Shown piece by piece: positions 1 to 9,323 of a DNA stretch of 64,000 bases. Every line of letters starts with the position of its first letter. Position 1 is the stretch's first letter. Made by a program: the position numbers and the translations under genes. The DNA comes from Butyrivibrio sp. MB2005 (GTDB lineage Bacteria > Bacillota > Clostridia > Lachnospirales > Lachnospiraceae), in NCBI RefSeq assembly GCF_000424285.1, contig NZ_AUJP01000003.1, positions 62,001-126,000 of the forward strand. The letters are read 5' to 3'. The notes below the pieces were generated by a model. That model was not told the origin of the DNA. It made no database searches and saw nothing but the letters and a program-made list of their open reading frames with translations.

Positions 1-96
1 ATATCAGAGAAGTTTTCCATTGATGAGGAGGGCTTCGATGCGGCAATTGAGTGGATCAATCAGATGTATGACAGCCGCGACTGGAATGAATCCTGA
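1..96 (+). CDS. C-terminal end of an unidentified protein (partial)
   Basis: An open frame enters from the left edge and ends at TGA 94-96. It gives the last 31 residues of a protein, acidic and ending in RDWNES. The fragment is too short to recognise a family. A strong terminator hairpin at 127-162 follows, so this is the last gene of its transcription unit. The frame is inferred from that terminator and from the lack of a competing frame. Confidence 0.5.
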   Translation: MSEKFSIDEEGFDAAIEWINQMYDSRDWNES

Positions 97-126
97 AAAT
101 TTAAAAATTGAAAAAAGGAAAAGCAG

Positions 127-162
127 ACTCCCCGCAGAATATAATAACTGTGGGGAGTTTTT
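127..162 (+). terminator. Rho-independent terminator whose 3' arm overlaps the dgt ribosome binding site
   Basis: An 11-bp stem is formed by ACTCCCCGCAG (127-137) and CTGTGGGGAGT (148-158) with one G-T pair, followed by a T run. It ends only 7 bases before the dgt ATG, and its GGGGAG (152-157) is the only Shine-Dalgarno-like sequence for dgt. Confidence 0.8.
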
Positions 163-168
163 CAAACT

Positions 169-1176
169 ATGAAAATAAGAGAAAACTTAGAAAACAGAGA
201 AAGACTTAATTTAAGCCCTTATGCTACCCTCAGCATGAATTCGAGGGGGAGGGAAATTGATGAGGAGCCCTGCGATATCAGACCGTGTTTTCAGCGGGAC
301 AGGGATCGAATCTTATATTCCAAATCATTCCGCAGACTTAAGGACAAGACGCAGGTTTTTTTAACACCTGACGGAGATCATTACAGAACCAGAATGACTC
401 ATACCCTTGAGGTAGCTCAGAATGCAAGAACCATTGCAAGAGCACTTAAGTTAAATGAGGATCTGTGTGAAGCCATTGCTTTTGGTCATGACCTTGGGCA
501 TACACCCTTTGGCCATGCGGGAGAACGCGCGCTTAATGATATCTGCCCTTATGGCTTTAAGCATAACGAGCAGAGTCTTCGTACAGTTGAACTTCTTGAG
601 AAGGATGGAGCAGGCCTTAATCTGACCTTTGAAGTCAGAGACGGAATCATTAATCATGAGATGAATACCACAGCCATCACCTTAGAGGGAAGGGTTGTGA
701 GGCTTTCAGATAAGATAGCTTATATTCATCATGATATGGATGATGCCATAAGAGGCGGAATACTTAAGGTAAGCGATGTGCCGGAGAGCATTACAAAGGT
801 CATCGGTCATACCAATGGTGAGTGGCTTGATACATTTATTCATGACATAGTTGAAAACAGTTTTGATAAGAATGACATTGCCATGTCCGATGAGGTGGGC
901 AATGCGCTGATGGAGCTAAGAGCCTTCATGTTTAAGAGCGTATATACCAATCCTGTAGCCAAGAGCCAGGAAGGTAAGGCTGAGAACCTCGTCAAGATTC
1001 TTTATCAGTATTATATGGACCATCTCGATGTGCTTCCGGATTACCTTAAGAGATTACTTGAGGATGGACAGCCCAGAGAGAGAATTGTTTGTGATTATAT
1101 AAGTTCCATGACAGACAGATTTGCGATTGCCAGATTTCATGAGATCTATGTGCCTCAGAGCTGGCAGGTACTATAA
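169..1176 (+). CDS. dgt: Deoxyguanosinetriphosphate triphosphohydrolase-like protein (HD domain)
   Basis: A 335-residue cytoplasmic HD-superfamily dNTP triphosphohydrolase, expected to hydrolyse dGTP or other dNTPs to the nucleoside and triphosphate and so affect dNTP pools. The metal-binding residues are visible: His in RTRMTHTLEV (about residue 78), the HD pair in FGHDLGHTPFGH (107-108), and a downstream Asp in RLSDKIAYIHHD (about 180). Length fits the short dgt-like type found in Firmicutes, where the gene commonly sits directly before dnaG as here (26-base gap). The ATG at 169 is the only good start, with GGGGAG 11 bases upstream inside the terminator stem. The true nucleotide preference cannot be read from sequence. 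Confidence 0.93.
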   Translation: MKIRENLENRERLNLSPYATLSMNSRGREIDEEPCDIRPCFQRDRDRILYSKSFRRLKDKTQVFLTPDGDHYRTRMTHTLEVAQNARTIARALKLNEDLCEAIAFGHDLGHTPFGHAGERALNDICPYGFKHNEQSLRTVELLEKDGAGLNLTFEVRDGIINHEMNTTAITLEGRVVRLSDKIAYIHHDMDDAIRGGILKVSDVPESITKVIGHTNGEWLDTFIHDIVENSFDKNDIAMSDEVGNALMELRAFMFKSVYTNPVAKSQEGKAENLVKILYQYYMDHLDVLPDYLKRLLEDGQPRERIVCDYISSMTDRFAIARFHEIYVPQSWQVL

Positions 1177-1202
1177 GGGACTTTTCAAATAAAGGGATAA
1201 AA

Positions 1203-2984
1203 ATGCGATACTCGGATGACATCATAGAAGAGGTCAGATCCCGTAATGACATAGTGGACGTTATAGGGCAGTATGTGAGCCTTAAGCGTGCCGGAGCCAA
1301 TTACGTGGGGCTGTGTCCTTTCCATAATGAGAAATCTCCGTCCTTTAGTGTTTCACCATCCAAGCAGATGTTTTACTGCTTTGGCTGCAGAGTGGGCGGC
1401 AATGTTTTCTCGTTTTTAATGAAATATGACAATTTGACATTTGGTGAAGCAGTCAGATCTCTTGCTGAGAGAGGCGGAGTGAAGCTTCCTGAGGAAGATG
1501 AATCCCCCGAAGCTAAGCGGATGAGAGATAAACGTGCCACCCTTTTTGAGATAAATAAAGAGGCTGCCAAATACTATGTTTATCAGTTAAAAGGCAGATC
1601 CGGTGAAAAGGGCCTTGCTTATTTTAGAGACAGGAAGCTTACGGATGAGACCATTACCAGATTCGGACTTGGCTATGCAAACGTCAGCAGCGATGATCTG
1701 GTGAAATACCTTAGGAGCAAGGGCTACAGCGATGCTCTTATCATCGAGGCGGGCCTTGCATCCCATGATGAAAAATACGGCACCCATGATAAGTTTTGGA
1801 ACAGAGTAATGTTTCCGATACTTGATGCCAATTCCAAGGTCATCGGCTTTGGCGGAAGACTGATGGGAGATGGAAAACCCAAATATCTCAATTCTCCCGA
1901 GACCCCTGTTTTCGATAAGAGCAGGAATTTATTCGGACTTAATTATGCCAAGAACGCCAGAGCAGGCTACATCATTATCTGCGAGGGATATATGGATGTA
2001 ATAGCGATGCATCAGGCAGGCTTTAATATGGCGGTTGCATCATTGGGAACAGCTTTTACATCACAGCAGGCCCAGCTCCTTAAAAGGTATACCGATACCG
2101 TCATACTTTCATACGACAGTGACGGAGCAGGTACCAGCGCAGCCCTGAAAGGAATACAGCTTTTGAAGGAGGCGGGACTAAAGGGCAAGGTTCTTAATCT
2201 TAAGCCCTATAAGGATCCTGATGAATTCATAAAAGCTGAAGGGAAAGAAGCTTTCGAAGAGAGAATCAAAAAAGCTGAGAATCCGTTTTTCTTTGAGATT
2301 TCCGTAAAGGAAAGGGAGTACGATATGTCGGATCCCGCTGCCAAGACGGAGTTCCACAGATATATTGGTCAGAAGCTCTGTGAATTCAAGGAAGCCGTCG
2401 AGAGAGAGAATTACATCGAGGCGGTGGCTCAGAGATATTCGATAGGTTCAGATGATCTGCATAAACTGGTTGCAAGCATTGCAGCAGAGGGCGGAATAGT
2501 CAAAGCCAAGGAAAAGCCAAAGAGCGGAATGCATTCACAGCTAAGGAAAGAGGATCCGGGCAGGAAGCCCCAGAGAGTTCTGATAACCTGGCTTGCGGAT
2601 GAGCCGGAGCTTTTTGAATCAATCAGTAAGTGGATTGAACCTGAAGATTTTTCAGATGATTTGTACAGGGGAATAGCGAAGCAGATGTGGGAAGGATTGT
2701 CCGATGGCAGTTTTGATCCCGCCAGAGTGCTTGACCGATTTGTTGAAGAGGAAGAGCATGCACAGGTTGCGGAGCTTTTTAATTCAAACCTTGTTCAGAT
2801 AGATACGAAGGATGAACGTGAAAAAGCGCTACATGATATTTTATATGAGGTCAAGAGGACCGGTTACGAGAGGCGACTAAAGGACATGGCATCCGACGAT
2901 CCTGAGAGATGGAATTTTACACTCCAGGGAAAACGCAGACTTGAAGAGCTATTAAAGGCAAGAATCATAATTAGCACTGATTAA
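1203..2984 (+). CDS. dnaG: DNA primase DnaG
   Basis: A 593-residue replicative primase that makes RNA primers for the lagging strand with DnaB helicase. The N-terminal CHC2 zinc finger is intact (Cys38, His41, Cys59, Cys62). The TOPRIM domain has the catalytic Glu in [14 protein letters not shown] and the metal-binding SYDSDGAG (about residues 260-310). A helical C-terminal domain for helicase binding follows. The start at 1203 has AAGGG at suitable distance. It lies between dgt and rpoD, the classic macromolecular-synthesis operon order, and its stop is 17 bases before the rpoD start. Confidence 0.97.
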   Translation: MRYSDDIIEEVRSRNDIVDVIGQYVSLKRAGANYVGLCPFHNEKSPSFSVSPSKQMFYCFGCRVGGNVFSFLMKYDNLTFGEAVRSLAERGGVKLPEEDESPEAKRMRDKRATLFEINKEAAKYYVYQLKGRSGEKGLAYFRDRKLTDETITRFGLGYANVSSDDLVKYLRSKGYSDALIIEAGLASHDEKYGTHDKFWNRVMFPILDANSKVIGFGGRLMGDGKPKYLNSPETPVFDKSRNLFGLNYAKNARAGYIIICEGYMDVIAMHQAGFNMAVASLGTAFTSQQAQLLKRYTDTVILSYDSDGAGTSAALKGIQLLKEAGLKGKVLNLKPYKDPDEFIKAEGKEAFEERIKKAENPFFFEISVKEREYDMSDPAAKTEFHRYIGQKLCEFKEAVERENYIEAVAQRYSIGSDDLHKLVASIAAEGGIVKAKEKPKSGMHSQLRKEDPGRKPQRVLITWLADEPELFESISKWIEPEDFSDDLYRGIAKQMWEGLSDGSFDPARVLDRFVEEEEHAQVAELFNSNLVQIDTKDEREKALHDILYEVKRTGYERRLKDMASDDPERWNFTLQGKRRLEELLKARIIISTD

Positions 2985-3001
2985 GAAAGGAATTGATTAA
3001 C

Positions 3002-4672
3002 GTGGCAGAGAAGAAGACAACAGCTAAGACAACGTCAAAGACAGCTAAGGCCAAGGCAGAAGAGAAAGAGACAGTAAAGAAGACTACCAAGAAGGCTGCA
3101 GCTGAAAAAGAGACGAAGACTACAGCCAAAGATAAGAAAGCTGCTGAAAAGGAAACAAAGACAGCAACCAAGGCTAAGAGCACCAAGGCAGCTGAGAAAG
3201 ATACAGCAAAAGAGACTGCTAAGAAGGAAAGCGCCAAGAAAGAAACAGCCAAGAAAGAGCCTGCTAAGAAGGCTTCCAAGGCAGAAGAGAAGGAAGCACC
3301 TAAAAAGGAGACCGCAAAGAAGGAGCCTGCAAAGAAGGCTGCTGAAGAAAAGGCTGCTAAAAAGACAGCTAAGAAAAAGGCTGCGCCCGAAAATACTTCT
3401 CCTGCCGGAGAAGAGGGCGGCGATGAGCTCGATGAGGAGACAAAGGCTAAATTCATCCAGAAGATGAGAGAGCTCCTTGCACTTGGTAAGAAAAAACAGA
3501 ATACTCTTGATTACAACGAAGTAAGTGATTATTTCAGAGACCTTAACCTCGATGAAGAGAATCTTGATAAGGTGCTTGAGCATCTTGAGTCAGCAGGAAT
3601 CGACGTAATCAGAATGGACGATACAGAAGTTGAACTTCCCGATGATGATGAAGTTGTTCTCTCTGATGAGGATGAGGTTGATATGGAGAATATCGATCTC
3701 TCAGTTCCGGATGGAATCAGCATTGAAGATCCGGTTCGTATGTACTTAAAGGAGATCGGTAAGGTACCGCTTCTTACAGCAGAGCAGGAAATTGAGCTTG
3801 CTCAGCAGATGGAAGACGGTATGATGGCTGAGAAGATTCTTGCAGCAGGCGGTGCTGACAAGGTTGAGGTTAAGGAAGAAGAGCAGGAGCCTTATGATCG
3901 CATTAAGGATCTTGATGACAAAGAATTAAAGAACCTCACTTACTATGGTAATGAAGCAAAGAAGCGCCTTGCAGAAGCTAACCTTCGTCTTGTTGTAAGT
4001 ATTGCCAAGAGATATGTTGGTAGAGGTATGCTTTTCCTTGATCTTATTCAGGAAGGTAACCTTGGTCTTATAAAGGCAGTTGAGAAGTTTGATTTCCGTA
4101 AGGGATTCAAGTTCTCCACATATGCAACATGGTGGATCCGTCAGGCTATCACCCGTGCAATCGCTGACCAGGCAAGAACAATCCGTATTCCTGTACATAT
4201 GGTTGAGACTATCAACAAGCTCATCCGTATCAGCAGACAGTTGCTTCAGGAGCTTGGTCGTGAACCCACACCTGAAGAAATCGCAAAGGAAATGGGCATT
4301 CCTGTAGAGCGTGTAAGAGAGATTCTTAAGATTTCTCAGGAGCCTGTATCCCTTGAGACACCTATCGGTGAAGAGGAAGATTCACATCTTGGTGATTTCA
4401 TTCAGGATGATAACGTACCTGTACCAGCAGATGCTGCAGCATTCACGCTTCTTAAGGAGCAGCTTGTAGAAGTTCTCGGAACTCTTACAGAGAGAGAGCA
4501 GAAGGTACTTAGACTCAGATTTGGTCTTGATGACGGAAGAGCAAGAACTCTTGAAGAGGTTGGTAAGGAGTTCAACGTTACCCGTGAGCGTATCAGACAG
4601 ATTGAAGCTAAGGCCCTGAGAAAGCTTCGTCATCCCAGCAGAAGCAGAAAGCTTAAGGATTATCTGGATTAA
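3002..4672 (+). CDS. rpoD: Primary RNA polymerase sigma factor RpoD with long Lys/Ala/Glu-rich N-terminal extension
   Basis: A housekeeping sigma-70 of 556 residues. I place the start at GTG 3002: GAAAGGA lies 11 bases upstream, whereas the longer frame from TTG 2993 would leave only about 2. Residues 1 to about 137 are a low-complexity run of AKK, ETAKK and EPAKK units with no predicted fold. Region 1.1 begins near [11 protein letters not shown]. Region 2 is recognised by [19 protein letters not shown] and [13 protein letters not shown], and region 4 by the helix-turn-helix [20 protein letters not shown]. Without the extension the protein has an ordinary clostridial length. The extension recalls the Lys/Ala-rich heads of actinobacterial HrdB/SigA, but whether it binds nucleic acid is inference. 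The stop overlaps the trmK start by one base. Confidence 0.96.
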   Translation: MAEKKTTAKTTSKTAKAKAEEKETVKKTTKKAAAEKETKTTAKDKKAAEKETKTATKAKSTKAAEKDTAKETAKKESAKKETAKKEPAKKASKAEEKEAPKKETAKKEPAKKAAEEKAAKKTAKKKAAPENTSPAGEEGGDELDEETKAKFIQKMRELLALGKKKQNTLDYNEVSDYFRDLNLDEENLDKVLEHLESAGIDVIRMDDTEVELPDDDEVVLSDEDEVDMENIDLSVPDGISIEDPVRMYLKEIGKVPLLTAEQEIELAQQMEDGMMAEKILAAGGADKVEVKEEEQEPYDRIKDLDDKELKNLTYYGNEAKKRLAEANLRLVVSIAKRYVGRGMLFLDLIQEGNLGLIKAVEKFDFRKGFKFSTYATWWIRQAITRAIADQARTIRIPVHMVETINKLIRISRQLLQELGREPTPEEIAKEMGIPVERVREILKISQEPVSLETPIGEEEDSHLGDFIQDDNVPVPADAAAFTLLKEQLVEVLGTLTEREQKVLRLRFGLDDGRARTLEEVGKEFNVTRERIRQIEAKALRKLRHPSRSRKLKDYLD

Positions 4673-5424
4673 TGAAGAACGTACAATTATCAGAAAGACT
4701 TTTCGCGGCTGCATCCCTTGTTCCAAAGGGCAGCCGCGTGGCAGATGTCGGGACGGATCATGGATTCGTTCCGATTTATCTTATAAATGAAAATATCGCA
4801 GAGCACGTAGTGGCCATGGATGTAAATGAAGGTCCTTTGGAAAGGGCTAAGGAGCACGTCCATGAGTACGGCCTTGATGAAAAAATCGAGCTCAGGTTAT
4901 CGGACGGGCTAAAGGAGCTTCTGGAGGGAGAAGCCGATACCATGGTATGCGCCGGTATGGGCGGCCTTTTGATGATGCGAATTCTGAAGGAGGGAGATCC
5001 TGTAGGTAAGGGCATAAAGACTATGATCCTTCAGCCTCAGTCTGATCTTGTGAATTTCAGAACATTCCTCAGCGAGAATAACCTTGTGATAGATGATGAA
5101 ATGGAGATTTTCGAAGAGGGAAAATATTACACCATGATGAGGGTGCGATCTGATTTTTCCGGGGACATCACTCCTGAAGAAGAGGCTGTAAATGAGATAG
5201 TAGAGCGTTGCGGCTGCGATAAGGAAAGGGCGGTTCATATCTGTCATAGATTTGGCCCTGTTCTTATTTTGAGAAAAGACCCGGTTCTTAAGGATTATCT
5301 TGAGCACGAACTTAGTGTTTACGATAAGATTTTAAAAAAATTATCTGAAAACGAGCATACAGACAGAATGCGTGATATTATAAATAAAAAGAACGATATT
5401 ACAACTGTTCTTTCGCTGTATTAA
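4672..5424 (+). CDS. trmK: tRNA (adenine(22)-N1)-methyltransferase TrmK
   Basis: A 250-residue Rossmann-fold SAM methyltransferase of the TrmK (YqfN/COG2384) family, which makes m1A22 in tRNA. Motif I is VADVGTDHGFVPIYL (about residues 24-38), followed by AMDVNEGPLERA and the family signature VCAGMGGLLMMRIL, then LQPQSD. The length is standard. The ATG shares one base with the rpoD stop, and AAGGAT inside rpoD serves as ribosome binding site. The rpoD-trmK linkage is typical of Firmicutes, supporting translational coupling. No defects are seen. Confidence 0.92.
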   Translation: MKNVQLSERLFAAASLVPKGSRVADVGTDHGFVPIYLINENIAEHVVAMDVNEGPLERAKEHVHEYGLDEKIELRLSDGLKELLEGEADTMVCAGMGGLLMMRILKEGDPVGKGIKTMILQPQSDLVNFRTFLSENNLVIDDEMEIFEEGKYYTMMRVRSDFSGDITPEEEAVNEIVERCGCDKERAVHICHRFGPVLILRKDPVLKDYLEHELSVYDKILKKLSENEHTDRMRDIINKKNDITTVLSLY

Positions 5425-5468
5425 GCTACTGACAATTTTGTGCATGAAAGGTTTAGGGGGAACATTAT

Positions 5469-7121
5469 ATGCCAAAGCTTAGGATAAACGGTGAGATTAA
5501 AGAGTACGACAAGGGCACTACTTTTGAAGAGATTGCCAGAGAATATCAGCCCAAGGTTCCAAATCAGATCGTGGCTGTTACCTATGGTACCCGTATCAGG
5601 GAGCTTATGAAGAAGGTCGATCATGATGATGACCTTACTTTTATTACAACAGCAGATGAGATTGGTAATAACACATATACCAGAACTGCGCTCATGATGC
5701 TTATTAAGGCTGTCCGTGATGCTTCAGGCAAACAGCCTGCTTTTACCAGAATCGAGTACAAGATTGGTAACGGATATTACTGCAGCATCAGAGGAGATTT
5801 CAAGGTTACCGAGGCATTTGCCGAGGAAGTTCAGAAGCGCATGCAGGATATGGTTGATGACCATCTTCCCATAACCAAGAAGGGATTTTCTCTTCCTGAT
5901 GCAGTTGATATTTTTACTAGAGAAGGCATGGATGATAAGGTTCGCCTTCTTCGTTACCGCAGAAGCTCGGAAGTAAATGTATATAAGCTTGATGGATTCT
6001 CGGACTACTATTATGGATATATGCTTCCGAATACCTCTTATGTTAAGTGGTTTAAGGTTGAGAAATATCACGACGGACTGCTTCTTAATCTGCCCACCAG
6101 AAAGAATCCTGATTCCATCACTGAAAGTGCTCCCAGAGAGAAGATTTTTGCTGAGATGGTTAGAGCTTCCCAGTGGGGAGAAATGATGGGAGTTGATACT
6201 GTAGGTGACCTCAATGATGTTATCTGCAGCGGCGGTTTTAATGAGCTGATGCTGGTTCAGGAGGCTCTTCAGGAGCGAAGAATCGGTGAGATCGCCAAGA
6301 AGATTTTTGATGCAAAGCATGTAAAATTTGTCATGATAGCCGGTCCCAGCTCATCAGGAAAAACATCCTTTGCCAACAGACTTGCAATTCAGATGAGGAC
6401 CTATGGTCTTCGTCCCCATCCAATAAGTCTTGATAACTATTTTGTTAACAGGGAAATGACTCCTCTTAATGAGGATGGAAGCTATAACTTTGAGTGTCTT
6501 GAAGCTCTCGATGTTGAGCAGTTCAATAGAGACATGGTGGATATTCTTAACGGCAAGAAGGTGGAGATGCCAACCTTTAACTTTGTTACAGGTAAAAGGG
6601 AGATGAACGGAGATTTCCTTCAGCTTGCTCCCAATGATGTTCTTGTTATAGAGGGAATTCACGGCCTTAATGAAAAAATGAGCTATGCACTTCCTGCAGA
6701 ATCCAAGTTCAAGATTTACATAAGTGCATTAACCACTTTGAGTGTTGATGCTCATAACAGAATTACCACCACAGATGGTCGCCTTATTCGAAGAATAGTA
6801 AGGGATGCAAGAACCCGCGGGGCTACCGCTAAACATACTATTGCCATGTGGGATTCTGTAAGAAGAGGGGAAGAGCAGAATATTTTCCCCTTCCAGGAAG
6901 ATGCGGATGAGATGTTCAATTCCGCTCAGATATATGAACTTGCTGTTTTAAAGCAGTACGCAGAACCGCTACTTTTTGCAATTAAGCCGGGAGAGCCTGA
7001 ATACTTCGAAGCTAAGAGGCTTCTTAAATTCCTGGATTACTTTGTGGCTGTAGACGCACAGGCACTACCTATGAATTCACTTACCAGAGAGTTCGTGGGT
7101 GGAAGCTGCTTCAAAGTATGA
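5469..7121 (+). CDS. TGS-domain uridine kinase/phosphoribulokinase-family nucleoside kinase
   Basis: A 550-residue protein in three parts. It has an N-terminal TGS domain (about 1-65, PKLRINGEIKEYDKGTTFEE), then a region like the second additional domain of threonyl-tRNA synthetase (about 70-230), then a uridine kinase-like P-loop domain with Walker A GPSSSGKTSFA (near 293) and HPISLDNYFVNR. It is widespread in Clostridia as a 'nucleoside kinase'. The reaction is presumably ATP-dependent phosphorylation of uridine or cytidine, but the substrate has not been read from sequence. The ribosome binding site is GGGGGAA before ATG 5469. The 3' end overlaps the convergent protease gene by 45 bases. 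Confidence 0.85.
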   Translation: MPKLRINGEIKEYDKGTTFEEIAREYQPKVPNQIVAVTYGTRIRELMKKVDHDDDLTFITTADEIGNNTYTRTALMMLIKAVRDASGKQPAFTRIEYKIGNGYYCSIRGDFKVTEAFAEEVQKRMQDMVDDHLPITKKGFSLPDAVDIFTREGMDDKVRLLRYRRSSEVNVYKLDGFSDYYYGYMLPNTSYVKWFKVEKYHDGLLLNLPTRKNPDSITESAPREKIFAEMVRASQWGEMMGVDTVGDLNDVICSGGFNELMLVQEALQERRIGEIAKKIFDAKHVKFVMIAGPSSSGKTSFANRLAIQMRTYGLRPHPISLDNYFVNREMTPLNEDGSYNFECLEALDVEQFNRDMVDILNGKKVEMPTFNFVTGKREMNGDFLQLAPNDVLVIEGIHGLNEKMSYALPAESKFKIYISALTTLSVDAHNRITTTDGRLIRRIVRDARTRGATAKHTIAMWDSVRRGEEQNIFPFQEDADEMFNSAQIYELAVLKQYAEPLLFAIKPGEPEYFEAKRLLKFLDYFVAVDAQALPMNSLTREFVGGSCFKV

Positions 7122-7916
7122 AAGTACTTTTATAACATCAACAAGGCGTACGGCCACCATTTCATCATTCTCGGTGCCGCCTGCAAGAACGCCTACCAAA
7201 TTGCCATTGATATCAAATACTCCGCCTCCGGACATTCCTTCGTGGGCGGAGCATTTTGCATATAGCATCTTGTAACCGAAGTTTGTCACCAGAATATTGG
7301 TATTGATGGCTGTTCCGTAGATGTAGCTTTCTGCTACCTTTGTTCCGTTTCCGTAAAAATCATAGTTCTGATTTTTCTCAGGAAAAGCGCAGGGCTCTGA
7401 ATCCAGAGCAATAACTATTTCGCTGCTTTTTTTCTCAAAAGCATTGAAGGCTTTTTCTGAGATTGGTGCGCTCTTTAGGTGGATAAGGTCTGATGGATCA
7501 ATTTCTGATGTGGGGACGCTGATAAGAGCTGCGTCCACATTTTCATCTATGTATAAGAGCTTAGATTCCTTTACAAGGCCGTTATAGAAAACGGTGTAAA
7601 TCATATCTTTTTCTGTATAAACCCTCATGACATGGGCAGCAGTCAGGATTCTGATCTCATCTTCATCCACAGAAATGATAGTGCCCTCGCCGTAATGGTT
7701 TCCTATCTGTATTCTTACATAGGAAGGCCTTATATAAAGAGCGGTTTCTATAACGTCTTGTTCTGATTCAAAGTTATTGTCAATTGGGGACATGGAAAAG
7801 GCATCGACAGAAAGCATGTCTCTAGCTATCTCAGATGGCATGGGGCCGTGAGCGCTTGCCTTTATGGGATTAAACAATATGATGATTAAAAGTGAAAAGA
7901 TTATTTTCTTAGACAT
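7077..7916 (-). CDS. Exported trypsin-like serine protease (S1 fold)
   Basis: A 279-residue protein with an N-terminal signal peptide: a Lys pair, a hydrophobic run, and a likely cut near KASAHG at about 20-23. The catalytic triad is visible as His95 (LTAAHV), Asp128 or close by (DENVDAALIS) and Ser229 (AHEGMSGGGVF). There is no PDZ domain, so it is a short trypsin-like protein rather than HtrA. It presumably acts outside the membrane; the substrate is unknown. The gene begins 12 bases after the RNase P RNA on the same strand with no terminator between, so it is probably made from an rnpB read-through transcript. Its last 45 bases overlap the convergent kinase gene. Confidence 0.8.
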   Translation of the reverse strand: MSKKIIFSLLIIILFNPIKASAHGPMPSEIARDMLSVDAFSMSPIDNNFESEQDVIETALYIRPSYVRIQIGNHYGEGTIISVDEDEIRILTAAHVMRVYTEKDMIYTVFYNGLVKESKLLYIDENVDAALISVPTSEIDPSDLIHLKSAPISEKAFNAFEKKSSEIVIALDSEPCAFPEKNQNYDFYGNGTKVAESYIYGTAINTNILVTNFGYKMLYAKCSAHEGMSGGGVFDINGNLVGVLAGGTENDEMVAVRLVDVIKVLSYFEAASTHELSGK

Positions 7917-7928
7917 TGTTCCTTTTAT

Positions 7929-8276
7929 GTATGAGCAGGCCTGTAAGCCGGGTTATGTCGTGAATGATCATCTATCTAGGACTGCTGTTGCCAACAGCCT
8001 CAAGCGACCCACCTGAAAACGGACCGGGCCGATCCATGGTTTTCTTTTCGGTCTTGCTTCGGATAGGGTTTACATGGCTACAGATGTTACCATCTGCACG
8101 GTGGTCTCTTACACCGCCTTTTCATCCTTACTCTTACGAGCGGTTATTTTCTGTTGCACTATCCCGGGAGTCACCTCCGCCGGACGTTATCCGGTATCCT
8201 GCCCTATGAAGCCCGGACTTTCCTCACCCGCACCCTTTCGGGAATAGCGGCCGCGATCATTTGTCCTGCTCATACA
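7929..8276 (-). ncRNA. rnpB: RNase P RNA (bacterial class A)
   Basis: Read on the minus strand this is the catalytic RNA of RNase P, which matures tRNA 5' ends. The universally conserved 5' block GAGGAAAGTCCGGGCT is present, as are the ACAGAAA and GTAAGAGACCACC core segments and the late AGATAGATGATC segment. The ends pair: CCTGCTCAT (8265-8273) with ATGAGCAGG (7931-7939), forming P1. The length of about 345 nt is normal. An open frame on the plus strand here (7964-8209) is an artefact. Ends are approximate to a few bases. Confidence 0.95.
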
Positions 8277-8281
8277 TAAGC

Positions 8282-8310
8282 ACTTTAATAAATAGAATGT
8301 TTATTGTCAA
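8282..8310 (-). promoter_or_regulatory. rnpB promoter
   Basis: On the minus strand, TTGACA (8310-8305), a 17-base spacer and TAAAGT (8287-8282) sit just upstream of the predicted RNase P RNA 5' end at about 8276. Spacing and position fit a sigma-70 promoter. Confidence 0.7.
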
Positions 8311-8429
8311 GCATGATTAAATTTTCTCAAGTCAAAATTTGCAAGTTTTAATGAGATATCAACTAGGATTTAGATAAATTTTTCATGTAAAATGGAAGGG
8401 TAGAATTCTATTTGTATTGGAGGGTTACT

Positions 8430-9266
8430 ATGGATACAAGTTTTTTGAAGCATTTTTCACTTGAAGGTAAAACAGCGTGGGTTACAGGCGCTTCTTACGG
8501 CCTTGGACTTGCTTATGCAATCGCATTTGCTCAGAGCGGTGCAGAGATTGTTTTTAATGATATCAGCCAGGAATTGGTGGATAAGGGCATGGAGGAATAT
8601 AAGAAGCTGGGAATTGATGCTTACGGTGCTGTTTGTGATGTCACGAAAGAGGATCAGGTTCTTGAGTTTGTTAAGAAGGCTGAAGCTGCTAAAGGACCTA
8701 TCGATATCCTTGTAAATAACGCAGGAATAATTAAGAGAATTCCTATGACAGAGATGAGTGTTGAGGAGTGGAATCAGGTAATTGATGTGGATCTTACAGG
8801 TCCATTCATCTGCTCAAAGGCAGTGCTTCCCGGAATGATTGAGCGCAGAAGCGGTAAGATCATTAACGCCTGCTCCATGATGAGTGAGCTTGGAAGAGAG
8901 ACTGTTTCTGCTTATGCTGCAGCAAAGGGCGGTCTTAAGATGCTTACAAGAAATATCTGCTCTGAGTATGGTCAGTACAACATTCAGTGCAATGCCATCG
9001 GACCCGGCTATATCGCTACACCTCAGACAGCACCCCTTAGAGAAAAGCAGGCTGATGGTTCTATGCATCCCTTCGACAGATTTATCAGATCCAAGACCCC
9101 TGCACAGCGCTGGGGCAAAACAGAGGACCTCATGGGGCTTGCTGTATTTCTTGCATCTCCTGCATCTGATTTCATCAATGGTCAGGTGGTTTATATTGAT
9201 GGAGGTATCCTTGCATACATTGGTCAGGATCCCGGGAACCTTGATCCTTCCAAGTTTGAAGACTGA
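8430..9266 (+). CDS. SDR-family oxidoreductase, gluconate 5-dehydrogenase/KduD-like
   Basis: A 278-residue classical short-chain dehydrogenase. It has the cofactor motif TGASYGLG (near 20), NNAG, the catalytic Ser in NACSMMSELG and YAAAK. It most resembles gluconate 5-dehydrogenase and 2-deoxy-D-gluconate 3-dehydrogenase, which interconvert keto- and hydroxy-sugar acids. The exact substrate is inference. The start is ATG 8430, with TTGGAGGG ahead of it; a TTG at 8412 in the same frame lies upstream of that ribosome binding site and is rejected. It is monocistronic and closed by the terminator at 9286-9312. No uronate-catabolism partners are adjacent. Confidence 0.85.
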   Translation: MDTSFLKHFSLEGKTAWVTGASYGLGLAYAIAFAQSGAEIVFNDISQELVDKGMEEYKKLGIDAYGAVCDVTKEDQVLEFVKKAEAAKGPIDILVNNAGIIKRIPMTEMSVEEWNQVIDVDLTGPFICSKAVLPGMIERRSGKIINACSMMSELGRETVSAYAAAKGGLKMLTRNICSEYGQYNIQCNAIGPGYIATPQTAPLREKQADGSMHPFDRFIRSKTPAQRWGKTEDLMGLAVFLASPASDFINGQVVYIDGGILAYIGQDPGNLDPSKFED

Positions 9267-9285
9267 TAAAGCTTTGCTTATGAAA

Positions 9286-9312
9286 AGCCCCATGTCTGCG
9301 CGACACGGGGCT
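9286..9312. terminator. Bidirectional terminator between the SDR and diguanylate cyclase genes
   Basis: AGCCCC and GGGGCT enclose TGTC/GACA with a short loop, giving a 10-bp interrupted stem between two convergent genes. It is flanked by A-rich and T-rich sequence on the two sides. Confidence 0.7.
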
Positions 9313-9323
9313 CTATTATTGTT

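Noticed and set aside
2971..3583. Long antisense frames opposite the rpoD head (Ala/Ser/Phe-rich and Leu/Cys-rich)
   Set aside because: They are mirror products of the AAG/GAG-rich Lys/Ala repeats, not genes.
7964..8209. 81-residue open frame on the plus strand
   Set aside because: It lies wholly within the RNase P RNA gene on the opposite strand and shows no protein family features.
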